A stretch of DNA of 64,000 nt from Plantimonas leprariae (GCF_008802405.1 NZ_VZDO01000018.1:40826-104825); one strand, 5' to 3'; shown: positions 19,636 to 31,103, counted from the stretch's first letter. Numbers and translations are program-made. Notes: generated by a model not told the origin, from the letters alone.

Positions 19636-20730
19636 TCAGAACACTTTTTCCATCCAGCCGTAAGGATCGCTTGTTCGGCCCCGCTGGATGCCGATCAGCG
19701 CGTCGCGAAGCCGCATGGACAGGCGGCCGGGCGCGCCGTCGCCGATCGTGACGTCGCCGGCCTTCGAGCGCAGGCGTCCGATCGGCGTGATCACCGCCGC
19801 CGTGCCGCAGGCGAAGGCCTCGGTGAGGCGCCCGCTCGCCGCATCGGCCCGCCATGCCTCGATCGCGTAGGGTTCCTCGCGGACGCCGAGCCCCATGTCG
19901 CGCGCCAGCACCATCACCGATTCCCGCGTGATGCCGGGCAGGATGTCGCCGAGCGGCGGGGTGACGAGCGAATCGTCGTCCATGACGAAGAAGACGTTCA
20001 TGCCGCCGAGTTCCTCGACGTAGCGCCGCTCGGCGGCGTCGAGGAAGACGACCTGGTCGCAGCCCATCGCCTGCGCCTCGGCCTGCGCCTTGAGGCTGGC
20101 GGCGTAGTTGCCGCCGCATTTCGCTGCGCCCGTGCCACCGGGCCCGGCGCGGCAGTAGTCGTCGGACACCCAGACGGTGACAGTGCCGTTGCCGCTGCCC
20201 TTGAAGTAGCTGCCGACGGCCGAGGCGATCACGGCGAAGAGGTACTCCTGCGACGGCCGGACGCCGAGGAAGACCTCGCTCGCGATCATGAACGGGCGAA
20301 GGTAGAGGCTGCCGTCCGGCCCGTCCGGAATCCAGTCGCGGTCGGCCTTGACGAGCTGCCGCACCGCCTCGACGAACAGGCGCTCCGGCAGCGGCGCCAT
20401 CGCCATGCGGTCGGCGGAACGGGCGAAGCGCTCGGCATTGGCGAAGGGCCGGAACAGCGCCGCGCCGCCTTCCGGCGTGCGATAGGCCTTCATGCCCTCG
20501 AAGATCTCCTGCGCGTAGTGGAGGACGGCGGTCGCCGGATCGAGCGTCAGGGCGACGCGCGGTTGCACCGCCGCCTCGTGCCAGCCGACGCCCTCCTTGT
20601 AGCGGATCGTCACCATGTGGTCGGTGAAGACGCGCCCGAACCCCGGATTGGCCAGCTGCTCGGCCCGCTCGTTGGCGGGCACGAGATTGGCGTGCGGCCG
20701 GCGCTCGAAGGCGATTTCGCTCGTGTTCAT
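19636..20730 (-). CDS. ilvE: Branched-chain amino acid aminotransferase (class IV PLP)
   Basis: The 364-residue protein has the long BCAT form: FTDHMVTIRYKEGVGWHEA, HYAQEIFEGMKAYR, LYLRPFMIASEVFLGVRPS, the PLP lysine in CGGNYAASLKAQ, ELGGMNVFFV and the ACGTAAVITPIG loop near the C-terminus. It transfers amino groups between Leu/Ile/Val and 2-oxoglutarate in the cytoplasm. The start at 20730 gives the normal N-terminus. It lies 127 bases downstream of the tonB-like gene on the same strand; no functional link is needed. Confidence 0.93.
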   Translation of the reverse strand: MNTSEIAFERRPHANLVPANERAEQLANPGFGRVFTDHMVTIRYKEGVGWHEAAVQPRVALTLDPATAVLHYAQEIFEGMKAYRTPEGGAALFRPFANAERFARSADRMAMAPLPERLFVEAVRQLVKADRDWIPDGPDGSLYLRPFMIASEVFLGVRPSQEYLFAVIASAVGSYFKGSGNGTVTVWVSDDYCRAGPGGTGAAKCGGNYAASLKAQAEAQAMGCDQVVFLDAAERRYVEELGGMNVFFVMDDDSLVTPPLGDILPGITRESVMVLARDMGLGVREEPYAIEAWRADAASGRLTEAFACGTAAVITPIGRLRSKAGDVTIGDGAPGRLSMRLRDALIGIQRGRTSDPYGWMEKVF

Positions 20731-20857
20731 GCATGGCTCCGTTCGTCGCGGCCTCCGGCGCACCGGCGGCCGTCGCCCGAACCGTTCGGCGGATGGGCGT
20801 TCGCCGTCATCATCGCGCTGCCGGCGCGATCCGGCAAGGCGAGCGACACGATTCGCG

Positions 20858-21829
20858 TCAGTCGAACCGCACCGGGATGCGGGATTGGACGGACGAGCGA
20901 CCGACGCCGGCCGGGATCGGGCCGACGGGACTGGCGCGCCGCACCATGGCGACGGCGGCTGCGTCGAGCGCCGGGTCGCCGGAACTCTTCGAGACCGAGA
21001 TGCCGCCGAGCGCGCCGCTGGCCGAGATGGTGAAGCTCACCGTCGCGGTGCGCCCGCCGCCCTGGCCGGAAACGCTGCGCTCCTGCCGCATGATCGCGGC
21101 CCGAACGCCCGACATGAAGCGGGTGAGGGCGTTCTTGTCCGGCGCGCCGGCGCCCGAGGCGCGCTGCCCGGCGACGGACGCGCGCGACGCCTGCTGTCGG
21201 CGCGGCGTCGCGGGCTCGGCGGTGCGGGCCGGCCGCGCCTCGCGGACGGGCGGCTTCGGCTTGGCAGGCGGCTTCGGACGCGGCTGGGCGCGGGGCTTCG
21301 GCGGCGGGGGCGGCGCCACCTCGGACACCACGACCTCGTCCGGTGGGACGGCTTCCACGGCCTCCGGCTCGGCCGCAGCCGCCAGTTCCTCCGCCGGCGT
21401 CTCGGGCAGCGCTTCCTCGGCGAGCGCCTCCACCTCCTCGGGCGGCGGCAATTCGCTGAGGTCGATCTCCGGCATGTCCTCGACCGCTTCCGCCGGCGCA
21501 TCCTCCGCCGGCGTTTCCACCGCATCGGGCGGCGGCGGTTCCGTCGCCTCCGGCGCCTCGACCTCCTCGGCGGCGCTGGAGGCGACGCTTTCGACGCTTT
21601 CCGCCGGCGGCAGGGCGAGTTCCGGCGGCAGGTCGATCATGATCGCGGCTTCCGGCGCCTCGTTCGCCGGCGGCGGCGTGTCGTGCGCGAGATAGCCGAC
21701 CACGAGCGCGCCCTGGATCGCCGCCACCGCCGCGAAGCTGAGACCCCAGCGCATGAACTCGAAGCCGCGGTCGCGCCGCGCGAGGCCCGCCGCGCTCCGG
21801 CCGCCGTATATCCGCCCGCCTGCCGCCAT
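20858..21829 (-). CDS. tonB: TonB family protein
   Basis: The start at 21829 lies two bases behind the exbD stop, fixing the frame. The 323-residue protein has one N-terminal membrane anchor (WGLSFAAVAAIQGALVVGYLA), a long periplasmic stretch rich in Pro, Glu and Ala, a PKPRAQPRPKPPAKPKPP linker, and a C-terminal TonB fold (ERSVSGQGGGRTATVSFTISASGAL...SSGDPALDAAAVAMVRRASPVGPIP). It transmits proton-motive energy to outer-membrane receptors for iron-siderophores. The Glu-rich linker is long but usual for alphaproteobacteria. Confidence 0.9.
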   Translation of the reverse strand: MAAGGRIYGGRSAAGLARRDRGFEFMRWGLSFAAVAAIQGALVVGYLAHDTPPPANEAPEAAIMIDLPPELALPPAESVESVASSAAEEVEAPEATEPPPPDAVETPAEDAPAEAVEDMPEIDLSELPPPEEVEALAEEALPETPAEELAAAAEPEAVEAVPPDEVVVSEVAPPPPPKPRAQPRPKPPAKPKPPVREARPARTAEPATPRRQQASRASVAGQRASGAGAPDKNALTRFMSGVRAAIMRQERSVSGQGGGRTATVSFTISASGALGGISVSKSSGDPALDAAAVAMVRRASPVGPIPAGVGRSSVQSRIPVRFD

Positions 21830-21831
21830 CG

Positions 21832-22278
21832 TCAGGGCGTCGCCGCCGCTCCGACGCCGGAGCCGGGCAGGGTTTCGAGGCCGACGAGGGCGATCTTCAG
21901 GTAGCCGGCGGCGCGCAGGCGATTCATCACCTCCGTCAGGTCGCCGTAGGCGACGGTCTTGTCGGCGCGCAGGAACACCCGCTGCGCCTTGTCGCCGCCG
22001 GTGAAGCTGTCGAGCGCGCCGGCGAGGCCGTTCGGCGGCACCGGATCGTTGCCGAGGTTCAGCGACAGGTCCTGTTTCACGGTGAGATAGAGCGGCTTCT
22101 CGGGCCGCGGCTGCGGTGCCGCCGTCGAGCCCGGCAGGTCCACCGCGACGTCGACGGTCGAGAGCGGGGCCGCCACCATGAAGATGATCAGGAGCACCAG
22201 CATCACGTCGATGAACGGCGTGACGTTGATCTCGTGCGACTCGGTCAGGTCGTCGCCGCTGTCGAGCTTGGCTGCCAT
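21832..22278 (-). CDS. exbD: ExbD, biopolymer transport protein
   Basis: A 148-residue protein with one membrane helix containing the essential aspartate (INVTPFIDVMLVLLIIFMVAAPL) and a small periplasmic domain (KPLYLTVKQDLSLNLG, LRADKTVAYGDLTEVMNRLRAAGY). It forms the proton-driven motor with ExbB, whose gene ends 12 bases upstream, and with TonB. All three are co-directional, closely spaced and in a typical order. Confidence 0.94.
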   Translation of the reverse strand: MAAKLDSGDDLTESHEINVTPFIDVMLVLLIIFMVAAPLSTVDVAVDLPGSTAAPQPRPEKPLYLTVKQDLSLNLGNDPVPPNGLAGALDSFTGGDKAQRVFLRADKTVAYGDLTEVMNRLRAAGYLKIALVGLETLPGSGVGAAATP

Positions 22279-22290
22279 GTGTCCGGTGTC

Positions 22291-23214
<924 letters not shown>

Positions 23215-23220
23215 CCCGCC

Positions 23221-23658
23221 CTACTTCGCGAACTCGACCTTGGCCCGGGCCTTCAGCTCCAGCCGGTCGATGCAGTCCGTCACCGGGCCGGAGGGGCCGG
23301 CGCAGGAAATCACGTCGTTGAGGACGACGCGCGACATCGACGAGCAGGCGAGCCCCTTCACCGGAAAGGTCTTCACCACGGTCTTCTTCGCCGCGAGCGG
23401 GCCGAGCTCGGCCGCAAGGCGCTTGGCGACGACGCCTTCGCCGTCGAAGACCACGAGATCAAGCTTCAGGCTGTCGAGCCGGGCGGCGCCGTTCGTCGCC
23501 ACCACCGTCGCCTGGCAGTCCTCGCCGGCCGCCTCCAGCTTGTTCAGCTCGATCGAGATCGGGTCCGCCGGTTTCGGCGCCTCCTGAGCGTCGGCACCCG
23601 AAACGGCGGCGGCGAGGAGGGCGAGCGCTGCGGCGACGGCGACGGGCTGATGCGGCAT
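23221..23658 (-). CDS. Exported protein of unknown function, first gene of the TonB-ExbBD operon
   Basis: The ATG at 23658 has AAGGA at good spacing. The 145-residue product starts with a signal peptide (MPHQPVAVAAALALLAAAVSGADA) and should be periplasmic. Five cysteines are present in the mature part (EDCQA, LACSS, ISCAG, TDCID), so disulphides are likely. It ends six bases before exbB. I recognise similar proteins next to exbB in rhizobia but know no function; context suggests an accessory part of the iron-uptake motor. Confidence 0.75.
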   Translation of the reverse strand: MPHQPVAVAAALALLAAAVSGADAQEAPKPADPISIELNKLEAAGEDCQATVVATNGAARLDSLKLDLVVFDGEGVVAKRLAAELGPLAAKKTVVKTFPVKGLACSSMSRVVLNDVISCAGPSGPVTDCIDRLELKARAKVEFAK

Positions 23659-23935
23659 GGCGGGTCCTTCAGAGGTGGTTGGCTTCGCGATGTCACACTT
23701 GGCGGCATCTGAAAAGACAAACATGACCTCGAAATTCATCTTATCACCGGGAGTTCCCGATGTTTTGCGTGGACCGCCGCTATTTCACTTCGCAGTCTGG
23801 AAAGACTCTAAAAGATCAGCACTCTTAACGGTTTAGGCCTGGTTCGCCGTGGCCTGCGCGCCACAGCCAGATGGCGGATGTAGGCAAGGCGAGTCGGACC
23901 AACCGGTTTCCAGCCTCAAGGTCCGTCCGGATTGT

Positions 23936-23950
23936 TGACTATCGCTGTCA
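23936..23950 (+). promoter_or_regulatory. Candidate iron-responsive operator (TGA-N9-TCA, RirA-type)
   Basis: TGACTATCGCTGTCA fits the IRO consensus TGA-N9-TCA bound by RirA in rhizobia, and is part of the longer palindrome TTGAC...GTCA(T). It lies 43 bases before the siderophore-interacting protein start and in the gap shared with the divergent tonB operon (23659-23993, 335 bases, no gene). TTGACT within it could also be a -35 box. Confidence 0.55.
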
Positions 23951-23993
23951 TATATACGAGCCGTCCCGTATTGCAGAAGCGAAGGGGATGGCC

Positions 23994-25082
23994 ATGTCGC
24001 GATCGAATCTCGGGGTGACGCGCCTCGCGTCCACGCTGGTGCTCGACGCAGTCGCCGATCCGGCCGACCTCCTCGGCCATTTCGCGCCCTACGGCACCAG
24101 CAGCGGCCGCGGCGCGCGGCGCGAACTCGCGCTCAGGCTCTACGGCGCGGAGGCGACGATCCGGCGCGAGGGCGACCGCGTCGTCATCCTCGCGGAAGCC
24201 GAGGACGCCGGGTCGCTGGCGACCATGAAATACATGATCGCCTACACCGTCTGCCACGCGCTTGGCGCCGACGAATCCGTCGTCCGCTGGAGCGGCGAGG
24301 GGGCGGGCACGAGCGACCTGCCGCAATTCCGGGAACTCCGGGTCGTCGATAGCTGGAACGTGACGCCGGGCATGCGCCGCGTCCGCCTCGGCGGCCGGGA
24401 CCTCGCCCGCTTCGCGCGTGGCGGCCTCCACATCCGGCTGCTGATCCCGCCGGCGGGCCGCGCGCCGGTCTGGCCGCATGCGGGGCCGGCGGCGATCCCC
24501 GTCTGGCCGGAAGGCGAGGCGCGGCTGACGGTCAGGGTCTACACGATCCGCCGCATCGTGCCGGAGGAAGGTCTTCTCGACATCGACGTCGTCCTGCACG
24601 AGGGGGCGAGCCCCGGCGGCGACTGGGCGCGGAACGCCAGGGCCGGCGACGTCGTCGGCATCATGGGTCCCGGCGGCGACGACACGCTGCCCGCCGACCG
24701 GCTGCTCCTCGCCGGCGACGAGACGGCGCTGCCGGCCATCGCCCGCATTCTCGAGGAACTGCCGGAGGAGGCGACCGGCGCGGCGCTGATCGAGATCCCG
24801 TGCGAGGAGGACCGGCAGGAGATCCGCCGTCCGCCCGGCGTCGAGCTCGTCTGGCTGCCGCGAGGCGGGCGCGCCGCCGGCACGACGGGTCTTCTGTCGC
24901 AGGCGCTGCTCGCCCGCGCGAACGACGGCGGGGACGCCGACATGTTCCGCTGGTCGGGTTCCGAGTTCGGCGATTTCCAGCGACTCCGGCACCATTGCCG
25001 GAAGGTCCTGAAGCTGCCGCGCGACCGGCATTCCGTTACCGCCTACTGGCGGCGCGGCGTCGACCCGCACGACGAGGGCTGA
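23994..25082 (+). CDS. Siderophore-interacting protein / ferric-siderophore reductase with N-terminal DUF2218 domain
   Basis: The ATG at 23994 is preferred over the one at 23988 because AAGGGG sits six bases before it. The 362-residue protein is a fusion: a DUF2218 domain at about residues 8-98 (STLVLDAVADPADLLGHFAPYGTSS...MKYMIAYTVCHAL), then the FAD-binding siderophore-interacting domain from about residue 110 (RELRVVDSWNVTPGMRRVRLGG, RVYTIRR, DIDVVLH) and the C-terminal SIP domain (LLLAGDETALPAIARILEEL, SEFGDFQRLRHHCR, VTAYWRRG). It reduces ferric siderophores in the cytoplasm. It faces the TonB operon, as an iron-uptake partner would. Confidence 0.9.
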   Translation: MSRSNLGVTRLASTLVLDAVADPADLLGHFAPYGTSSGRGARRELALRLYGAEATIRREGDRVVILAEAEDAGSLATMKYMIAYTVCHALGADESVVRWSGEGAGTSDLPQFRELRVVDSWNVTPGMRRVRLGGRDLARFARGGLHIRLLIPPAGRAPVWPHAGPAAIPVWPEGEARLTVRVYTIRRIVPEEGLLDIDVVLHEGASPGGDWARNARAGDVVGIMGPGGDDTLPADRLLLAGDETALPAIARILEELPEEATGAALIEIPCEEDRQEIRRPPGVELVWLPRGGRAAGTTGLLSQALLARANDGGDADMFRWSGSEFGDFQRLRHHCRKVLKLPRDRHSVTAYWRRGVDPHDEG

Positions 25083-25088
25083 TCGGGT

Positions 25089-26282
25089 TCAGTCCGGCCA
25101 GTTGTTCGCGGCCTTCCGCCGGCGGCGGTCGAGGAGATCGGTCGCGGCGGTCGTGTTGGAGCGCCGCGCCGCTTCCAGTTCCTCGGTGAGGCGCGCCGCC
25201 ACGATCTCCGCCTCGCCGGGATGCACGTTGCAGGGGTCGAGGTAGAAATAGCCGTGCTCGACCTCGTGGTCCCGCACGATCACCGGCCGCTCGCCCTTCG
25301 CCAGGTTGTCGGCGAGGTCCCAGGCGGTGGTGCGCGCCTCGTGCGGCTCGACATGCACCTTTAAGCGGTCGAGCGGGTTCTTCGTCGGATCGGGATCGAT
25401 ATGGGCGTCGACGCCGGCGAACGGCCCCAGCGTGTCGCGCCAGAGACGGAGCGCCGCGGTTTCGCGGGCGCGGATGCCGGCATGGTCGCGCTTCTCCCAC
25501 GCCTCCAGCGCCGCGATCGTGCCGACGATGCCTTCCTTGCCGACCTTCATGCCGCGGCCGATGCCGCCGTTCTGGAAATAGGCGGCGCGCACGAGGTCCT
25601 TGCGGCCGGCGACGATGCCGCCGGTCGGGCCGCCGAGGAACTTGTGCGAGGAATAGAGCGCGAGGTCGGCGCCTTGCGCGAGGAAGCCGCGGAGATCGTA
25701 TTCGGACGCGGCGTCGACGATCACCGGCACGCCCTTCGCATGCGCCACCTCGACGAACTCGGCGAGCGGCATCTGCCCGTACTGCACGACGTGGTGCGAG
25801 ACGACGTAGACCGCCGCCGCCGTGCGCTCCGTGATCGCGCCCGCGAGCTGCCAGCTTTCCGCGCTCGTCGCCTGGCCGACCGGCACCACCTTCGCACCGG
25901 AAAGCCGGATGCCCTGGTCGACCGGCGCGCCGTAGCCGACGAGGTGGCCGCTCTGGATCGCCACCTCGTCGCGAGGCAAGCGCGAGGTGTCCGGCAGGCG
26001 CTCGATGGCATAGCGGTCGTCGCCGGTCATGGTCGCGGCGACGGCGAGCGTGATCGCCGCAGCGCAGGAAGCGGTGACGAAGCCGGCCTCGCCGCCGGTG
26101 AGGCGCGCGATCGTCCGGCTCGCATGCTTCTGCAACTCGCCGATCTCGACGAACTGCGGCAAGACCGCCCGCACCGCCTCGACCGCCTCCGGCACGACGA
26201 TGGACGCGCCGAGCGAGGTCATGGTGCCGGAGACGTTGATGATCGGCCGGAGGCCGTATTGCCGGCGGATGTCGTCGCTCAT
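25089..26282 (-). CDS. SelA-like PLP-dependent enzyme (DgaE / TIGR01437-type lyase or related)
   Basis: The 397-residue protein has the fold-type I PLP layout: [41 protein letters not shown] region (ARLTGGEAG), [40 protein letters not shown] with the Schiff-base lysine in SSHK. The N-terminal INVSGTMT replaces the usual start of true selenocysteine synthase, and no selenium genes are near. Relatives include D-glucosaminate-6-phosphate ammonia-lyase. The upstream start at 26282 begins [11 protein letters not shown]. Divergent from an IclR regulator and near an amidohydrolase and RidA, it probably performs an elimination on an imported amino compound (inference). Confidence 0.78.
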   Translation of the reverse strand: MSDDIRRQYGLRPIINVSGTMTSLGASIVVPEAVEAVRAVLPQFVEIGELQKHASRTIARLTGGEAGFVTASCAAAITLAVAATMTGDDRYAIERLPDTSRLPRDEVAIQSGHLVGYGAPVDQGIRLSGAKVVPVGQATSAESWQLAGAITERTAAAVYVVSHHVVQYGQMPLAEFVEVAHAKGVPVIVDAASEYDLRGFLAQGADLALYSSHKFLGGPTGGIVAGRKDLVRAAYFQNGGIGRGMKVGKEGIVGTIAALEAWEKRDHAGIRARETAALRLWRDTLGPFAGVDAHIDPDPTKNPLDRLKVHVEPHEARTTAWDLADNLAKGERPVIVRDHEVEHGYFYLDPCNVHPGEAEIVAARLTEELEAARRSNTTAATDLLDRRRRKAANNWPD

Positions 26283-26303
26283 GGCGTTCTTTCCGTTGTT
26301 GCA

Positions 26304-26323
26304 GGAGGCTGTTCGACACCTCG
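26304..26323 (-). repeat. 20-base element, copy A (upstream of the SelA-like gene)
   Basis: An exact 20-base copy of the element at 26448-26467 in opposite orientation. Read on the minus strand it begins CGAGGTGTCGAAC and lies 21 bases before the start of the gene at 26282. It contains the near-palindrome TGTCGAACA. Likely operator of the divergent IclR regulator. Confidence 0.7.
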
Positions 26324-26447
26324 CCCGGGTCGGGCCGCCGGGTCTTTTCCGCCGCCACTTCGTTGCCAAGCCTCGCCGATGCCGCCGGCATCGACTGCGT
26401 TTGGCTCCTTGCGCGCGACGAAAAATCCCTCGCCGGCCCTCCGCCGA

Positions 26448-26467
26448 CGAGGTGTCGAACAGCCTCC
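26448..26467 (+). repeat. 20-base element, copy B (upstream of the IclR gene)
   Basis: Identical over 20 bases to copy A but on the plus strand, 75 bases before the IclR start at 26543. A looser third version, TTTCGAACAGGCGAGG, lies at about 26511-26526. Each divergent gene thus has the same element facing it, as expected for auto-regulation plus control of the enzyme gene. Confidence 0.7.
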
Positions 26468-26542
26468 AGGCGGTTTCGCTGCCCGCCTTGGACCGCTATG
26501 TTTCGAACAGGCGAGGCGGCTTTCGATCGGACGGCGAGACGA

Positions 26543-27358
26543 ATGGATGCAGCAACCACCGCGCTTGGGGAGGACGGGTCCGGCGAGGCGAAGCCGCGGC
26601 GCTCGCGCGTCGGCGCGATCGAGCGCATGCTGCAGATCCTCGACCAGCTCCGCGACACCGGCCGGCCGGCGACGGCCTACGACCTGGCGCAATCGCTGAA
26701 AGCCCCGCTCTCGACGGTCTACACGATCGTCGACGACCTCGCCGAGAAAGGCATCCTGATCCGCGGCGAGGGCGGGACGGTCTGGCTCGGGCCGCGGCTC
26801 TACCACTACGGCCTCGCCTACGAGCGCTCGATCGACCTGATGGCGGTCGCCAAGGAGGAGATGCTGGAGTTGAATCGCGATCTTCGCGAGACGATCCAGA
26901 TCTGCGGGCGCGACGACGACATGATGGTGGTGCTGGCGATGGCGGAGGGCGAGGACCATTTCCAGGTGACGTCGCGCGTCGGCTCGCGCGTGCCGTTGAA
27001 CTGGGTGGCGTCGGGCCGGCTGCTGGTCGGTCATCTGGCGGAGGAGGAGCGGATCGCGATCTTCCGCCGCGCGGCGAAGGCCTCGCCGACGGGCCGGGCG
27101 GAACTCAACCCCGAGACGCTCAGCCGCCAGGCGGCTGCCGCCTTCGCCGAGCGGCTGTCGATCCAGGCCGGCGAGTCGGCCTATTCGGTGGCCTGCGTCG
27201 CCGCGCCCGTGCTCGACCGGGGCGGCGCCTGCGCGGCCACCGTTTCCGTCGTGCTGCCGGACTTCAAGGTCGGACAGGCGCGCGAGCGCTATGCCGAGGC
27301 CGTGCGCCGCTCGGCTGGGCAGATCGAGGCGCGGCTCGGCTGGCGGCGGGCGGGGTGA
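26543..27358 (+). CDS. IclR-family transcription regulator
   Basis: The 271-residue protein has a winged helix-turn-helix at about residues 22-75 (VGAIERMLQILDQL...TAYDLAQSLKAPLSTVYTIVDDLAEKGILIR) and an IclR effector domain ending with SVACVAAPVLDRGGACAATVSVVLP, where the conserved Ser/Cys effector-site residues lie. Start at 26543 gives the usual IclR length. It is divergent from the SelA-like gene, convergent with the RidA gene, and should control this amino-compound locus through the repeated element in front of it. Confidence 0.88.
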   Translation: MDAATTALGEDGSGEAKPRRSRVGAIERMLQILDQLRDTGRPATAYDLAQSLKAPLSTVYTIVDDLAEKGILIRGEGGTVWLGPRLYHYGLAYERSIDLMAVAKEEMLELNRDLRETIQICGRDDDMMVVLAMAEGEDHFQVTSRVGSRVPLNWVASGRLLVGHLAEEERIAIFRRAAKASPTGRAELNPETLSRQAAAAFAERLSIQAGESAYSVACVAAPVLDRGGACAATVSVVLPDFKVGQARERYAEAVRRSAGQIEARLGWRRAG

Positions 27359-27365
27359 CATCGCC

Positions 27366-27857
27366 TCAATCCACCGCGACGATCGCCTCGATCTCGACCG
27401 TGATGCGGCCGGGAAGCGAACCGAAGCCGACCGCCGAGCGGGCGTGGCGGCCGCGCTCGCCGAAGACATCGATGAGGAGATCGGAACAGCCGTTGATCAC
27501 CGCCGGATGGTCGGCGAAGTCCGGGCTCGCGTTGACCATGCCGAGGAGCTTCACCACCCGGCGCACGCGCCCGAGATCGCCGAGCGCCTCGTGCATCACC
27601 GCGAGGAGGTTGATGCCGGTGAGGCGCGCATGGGCGTAGGCGTCGCGGGTCTCGACCTCCGTGCCGACCTTGCCGGTATGCATCCGCCCGTCCGCCTCGC
27701 GCGGACCCTGGCCCGACAGGTAGAGGAGCCCGCCTTCGCGCACATGCGTCACGAAATTGGCGATCGGGGGCGCGGCGGGCGGCAGCGCGATGCCGAGCGC
27801 GGCGAGGCGGTCGTAAGGGCTCGGGCGGGCGGCGGCAGGCATGGAGACGGTGGACAC
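27366..27857 (-). CDS. RidA family protein (YjgF/YER057c/UK114)
   Basis: A 163-residue protein with the RidA core: NFVTHVREGGLLYLSGQGPREADGRMHTGKVG, DAYAHARLTGINLLAVMHEALGDLGRVRRVVKLLGMVNA, and RSAVGFGSLPGRITVEIEAIVAV. Longer than RidA (about 130), as in the RidA2-7 groups. Classical RidA needs Arg105 to bind substrate; here that place reads GFGSLPG with no Arg, so classical imine deaminase activity is unsure. Start is GTG 27857, with an ATG five codons later. It ends the dpp-type operon. Confidence 0.85.
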   Translation of the reverse strand: MSTVSMPAAARPSPYDRLAALGIALPPAAPPIANFVTHVREGGLLYLSGQGPREADGRMHTGKVGTEVETRDAYAHARLTGINLLAVMHEALGDLGRVRRVVKLLGMVNASPDFADHPAVINGCSDLLIDVFGERGRHARSAVGFGSLPGRITVEIEAIVAVD

Positions 27858-27891
27858 GGGAAAACGGCAGGCTCCTGGAGGATCGACGGCT

Positions 27892-28889
<998 letters not shown>

Positions 28890-28893
<4 letters not shown>

Positions 28894-29912
28894 AGGGCGT
28901 CGTGCCTGAAGCAGCGGCTATGCCGGGCGGGCGCAAGCGCGAACAGCGGCGGCACGCTCTGCGTGCAGCGCGGCGCGGCGTAGGCGCAGCGCGGCTCGAA
29001 GGCGCAGCCGGGCGGCAGCGCGGTGATCGGCGGCACGCTGCCGGGGATCGGCACGAGCGGCCGGCGCGCCCCGTCGGCGGCGATGTCGCGCGCGGCGTTC
29101 GGCGTCGAGGCGAGGAGGCCTTCGGTATAGGGATGCTTCGGACGCGCGAAGAGGTCGGCCACCGGCGCCTCCTCGACGACGCGGCCGGCATACATCACGA
29201 CGACCGATTTCGCGATCTCCGCGACGACGCCGAGATTATGGGTGATGAACAGGATGCTCATGCCCATCTCGGCCTGCAGGCGGCGCAGGAGGTCGAGGAT
29301 CTGCGCCTGGATCGTCACGTCGAGCGCCGTCGTCGGCTCGTCGGCGATGAGGAGCGAGGGCCGGTTGGCCAGCGCCAGCGCGATCATCACGCGCTGCCGC
29401 ATGCCGCCGGACATGTGGTGCGGGTAGTCGTGGAGGCGACGCCGGGCGGCCGGGATCTCGACCAGCTCCAGCATCTCGCCGGCCTCTCTCAAGGCCTCGG
29501 CGCGGCCGACCTTGCGGTGGAGCCGGATCATCTCGGCGATCTGGTCGCCGACCGTGAAGAGCGGGTTGAGGCTCGTCATCGGCTCTTGGAAGATCATCGC
29601 GATCTCGGTGCCGCGCAGCGCCCGCATCTCGCGGGCCGAAGCCTTCGCGAGGTCGCGCACCGTGCCTTGCCGGTCGCGGTGGAGGATCTCGCCGGACACG
29701 ATCCGCCCCGGCTCGGCGAGGAGACGCATGATCGACAGGCTCGTCACCGACTTGCCGGAGCCCGACTCGCCGACCACCGCGACCGTCTCGCCCCGCTTCA
29801 CCTCGAAGGACACGCCGTCGACCGACTTCGCCGCCGCGCCGGCGCGGTAGACGAAGTGCGTCTTCAGGTCGCGAACGGCGAGGAGCGTGTCGGGGGCGAG
29901 CCTTTCCGTCAT
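28890..29912 (-). CDS. Oligopeptide/dipeptide ABC transporter ATP-binding protein (DppD/OppD type)
   Basis: A 340-residue ATPase: Walker [10 protein letters not shown], signature [16 protein letters not shown], Walker B LLIADEP, and the C-terminal [15 protein letters not shown] cysteine motif. Its ATG overlaps the amidohydrolase stop as ATGA, which ties the hydrolase gene into the transporter operon. Confidence 0.94.
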
Positions 29913-31099
29913 CCCTGCGCCCCGCAGGTGCAGACGGTCGCCGTGCCTTCCTTCGGCATGTGCCGCGAGGCGGCGACGGCGTTCGTGCCGCGGATCGCGA
30001 AGCGCGGCTCGAACATCTTATGGAGCCGCGCCGTTGCGCCCTGGCTGTCGCGCACGTCGAGCGCGCTGTCGGCGAGGTCGAACACGGTCAGCTCCGCCGG
30101 CTTGCCGATGCCGAGGAGGTCGTCCGTGGCGAGACCCACCGCCGACATCGGCGCGGTGGTGGAGGCGGTGACGACCGCCTCGAACGGCATGCCGACGGCA
30201 AGCAGCTTCGACATGGTGGTCGCCATGTCCCAGACCGGCCCGTCGATCGAATGGCCGTGGAGGTCGGTCGAGATCGAGAAGGGCAGGAGCCCGCGCTCGA
30301 TCGCGATCTCGGCCACCTTGAACGAGAAAGACGCGCCGCCGTGGCCGACGTCGAGCCGGATGCCCTTGTCGGCGCATTTGACGACGAGGTCCCAGAGGTC
30401 CTCGTCCTCTACGATCGAGCCGCCGCGCTTGCCGTTGAAGCAATGGGTGACGATGTCGCCGGGGCGGAGGAGTTCGAGGATCTCGTCGTAGGTCGGCGGC
30501 GGCTCGCCGACATGGATCATCATCGGAAGTTTCAGGATCTTCGCGACCTTCTTGGCGATCTTCACCGGCGTGATGCCCCAGGAGCCGAGGATCACGTGGC
30601 TCGCCCGGCACTTGATGCCGACGACGAGGTCGCGGTTCGCTTCCGCCACGTCGACCGTCCGGTCGATGTCGATCGAGCGGATGTCGATCAGCTCGCTGAC
30701 GCGGTTGCAGGCGACGAGGCCGATCGAGCCGATGTTGAGGAAGGCGAGGATGCGCTCGGCCGCCGGCTCGATGCAGTATTCGCGGAAGCCGTGGAAGTTC
30801 GCCTCGCCGGCCGAGCCCGCGTCGACGATGGTGGTGACGCCGCGCGCCATGCCGGCCTCGCGTGGACGGATCGAGATGTCGGTGCCGCCGTGCCAGACAT
30901 GGGCGTGGAGATCGGTCCAGCCGGGCGAGACGAAGCCGCCGCCGTCGATCGTCTTCGCGCCGGAGGGGGCGAGCAGGGTGCTGCCGACCTGGGAGATGCG
31001 GCCGTCGGCGCCGACGACGATGTCGGTCGGAGCCTTGGCCTCGCCGGGCGCGAAGCCGACGGGGCGGACGTTGCGGAGGAGGATCGGTTGCGTGGTCAC
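29909..31099 (-). CDS. Amidohydrolase/deacetylase family metallohydrolase (EF_0837/AHA_3915-like)
   Basis: The likely start is the GTG at 31099, four bases after the permease stop; a TTG at 31120 would overlap it. The 396-residue TIM-barrel hydrolase has the metal motif DLHAHVW, a lysine for carboxylation in [10 protein letters not shown], and further ligands in [19 protein letters not shown] and STDLHGHS. This fits the dihydroorotase-like subgroup that in other bacteria neighbours SelA-like PLP enzymes, as here. It probably cleaves an amide or cyclic amide of an imported compound. Lying inside the importer operon (between permease and ATPase genes) it is surely tied to the same substrate. 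Confidence 0.85.
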   Translation of the reverse strand: MTTQPILLRNVRPVGFAPGEAKAPTDIVVGADGRISQVGSTLLAPSGAKTIDGGGFVSPGWTDLHAHVWHGGTDISIRPREAGMARGVTTIVDAGSAGEANFHGFREYCIEPAAERILAFLNIGSIGLVACNRVSELIDIRSIDIDRTVDVAEANRDLVVGIKCRASHVILGSWGITPVKIAKKVAKILKLPMMIHVGEPPPTYDEILELLRPGDIVTHCFNGKRGGSIVEDEDLWDLVVKCADKGIRLDVGHGGASFSFKVAEIAIERGLLPFSISTDLHGHSIDGPVWDMATTMSKLLAVGMPFEAVVTASTTAPMSAVGLATDDLLGIGKPAELTVFDLADSALDVRDSQGATARLHKMFEPRFAIRGTNAVAASRHMPKEGTATVCTCGAQG

Positions 31100-31103
31100 G
31101 GGT

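Noticed and set aside
25089..26282. True selenocysteine synthase (SelA)
   Set aside because: The start of the protein and the neighbourhood (no selB, selD or tRNA-Sec) fit a SelA-like catabolic lyase better.
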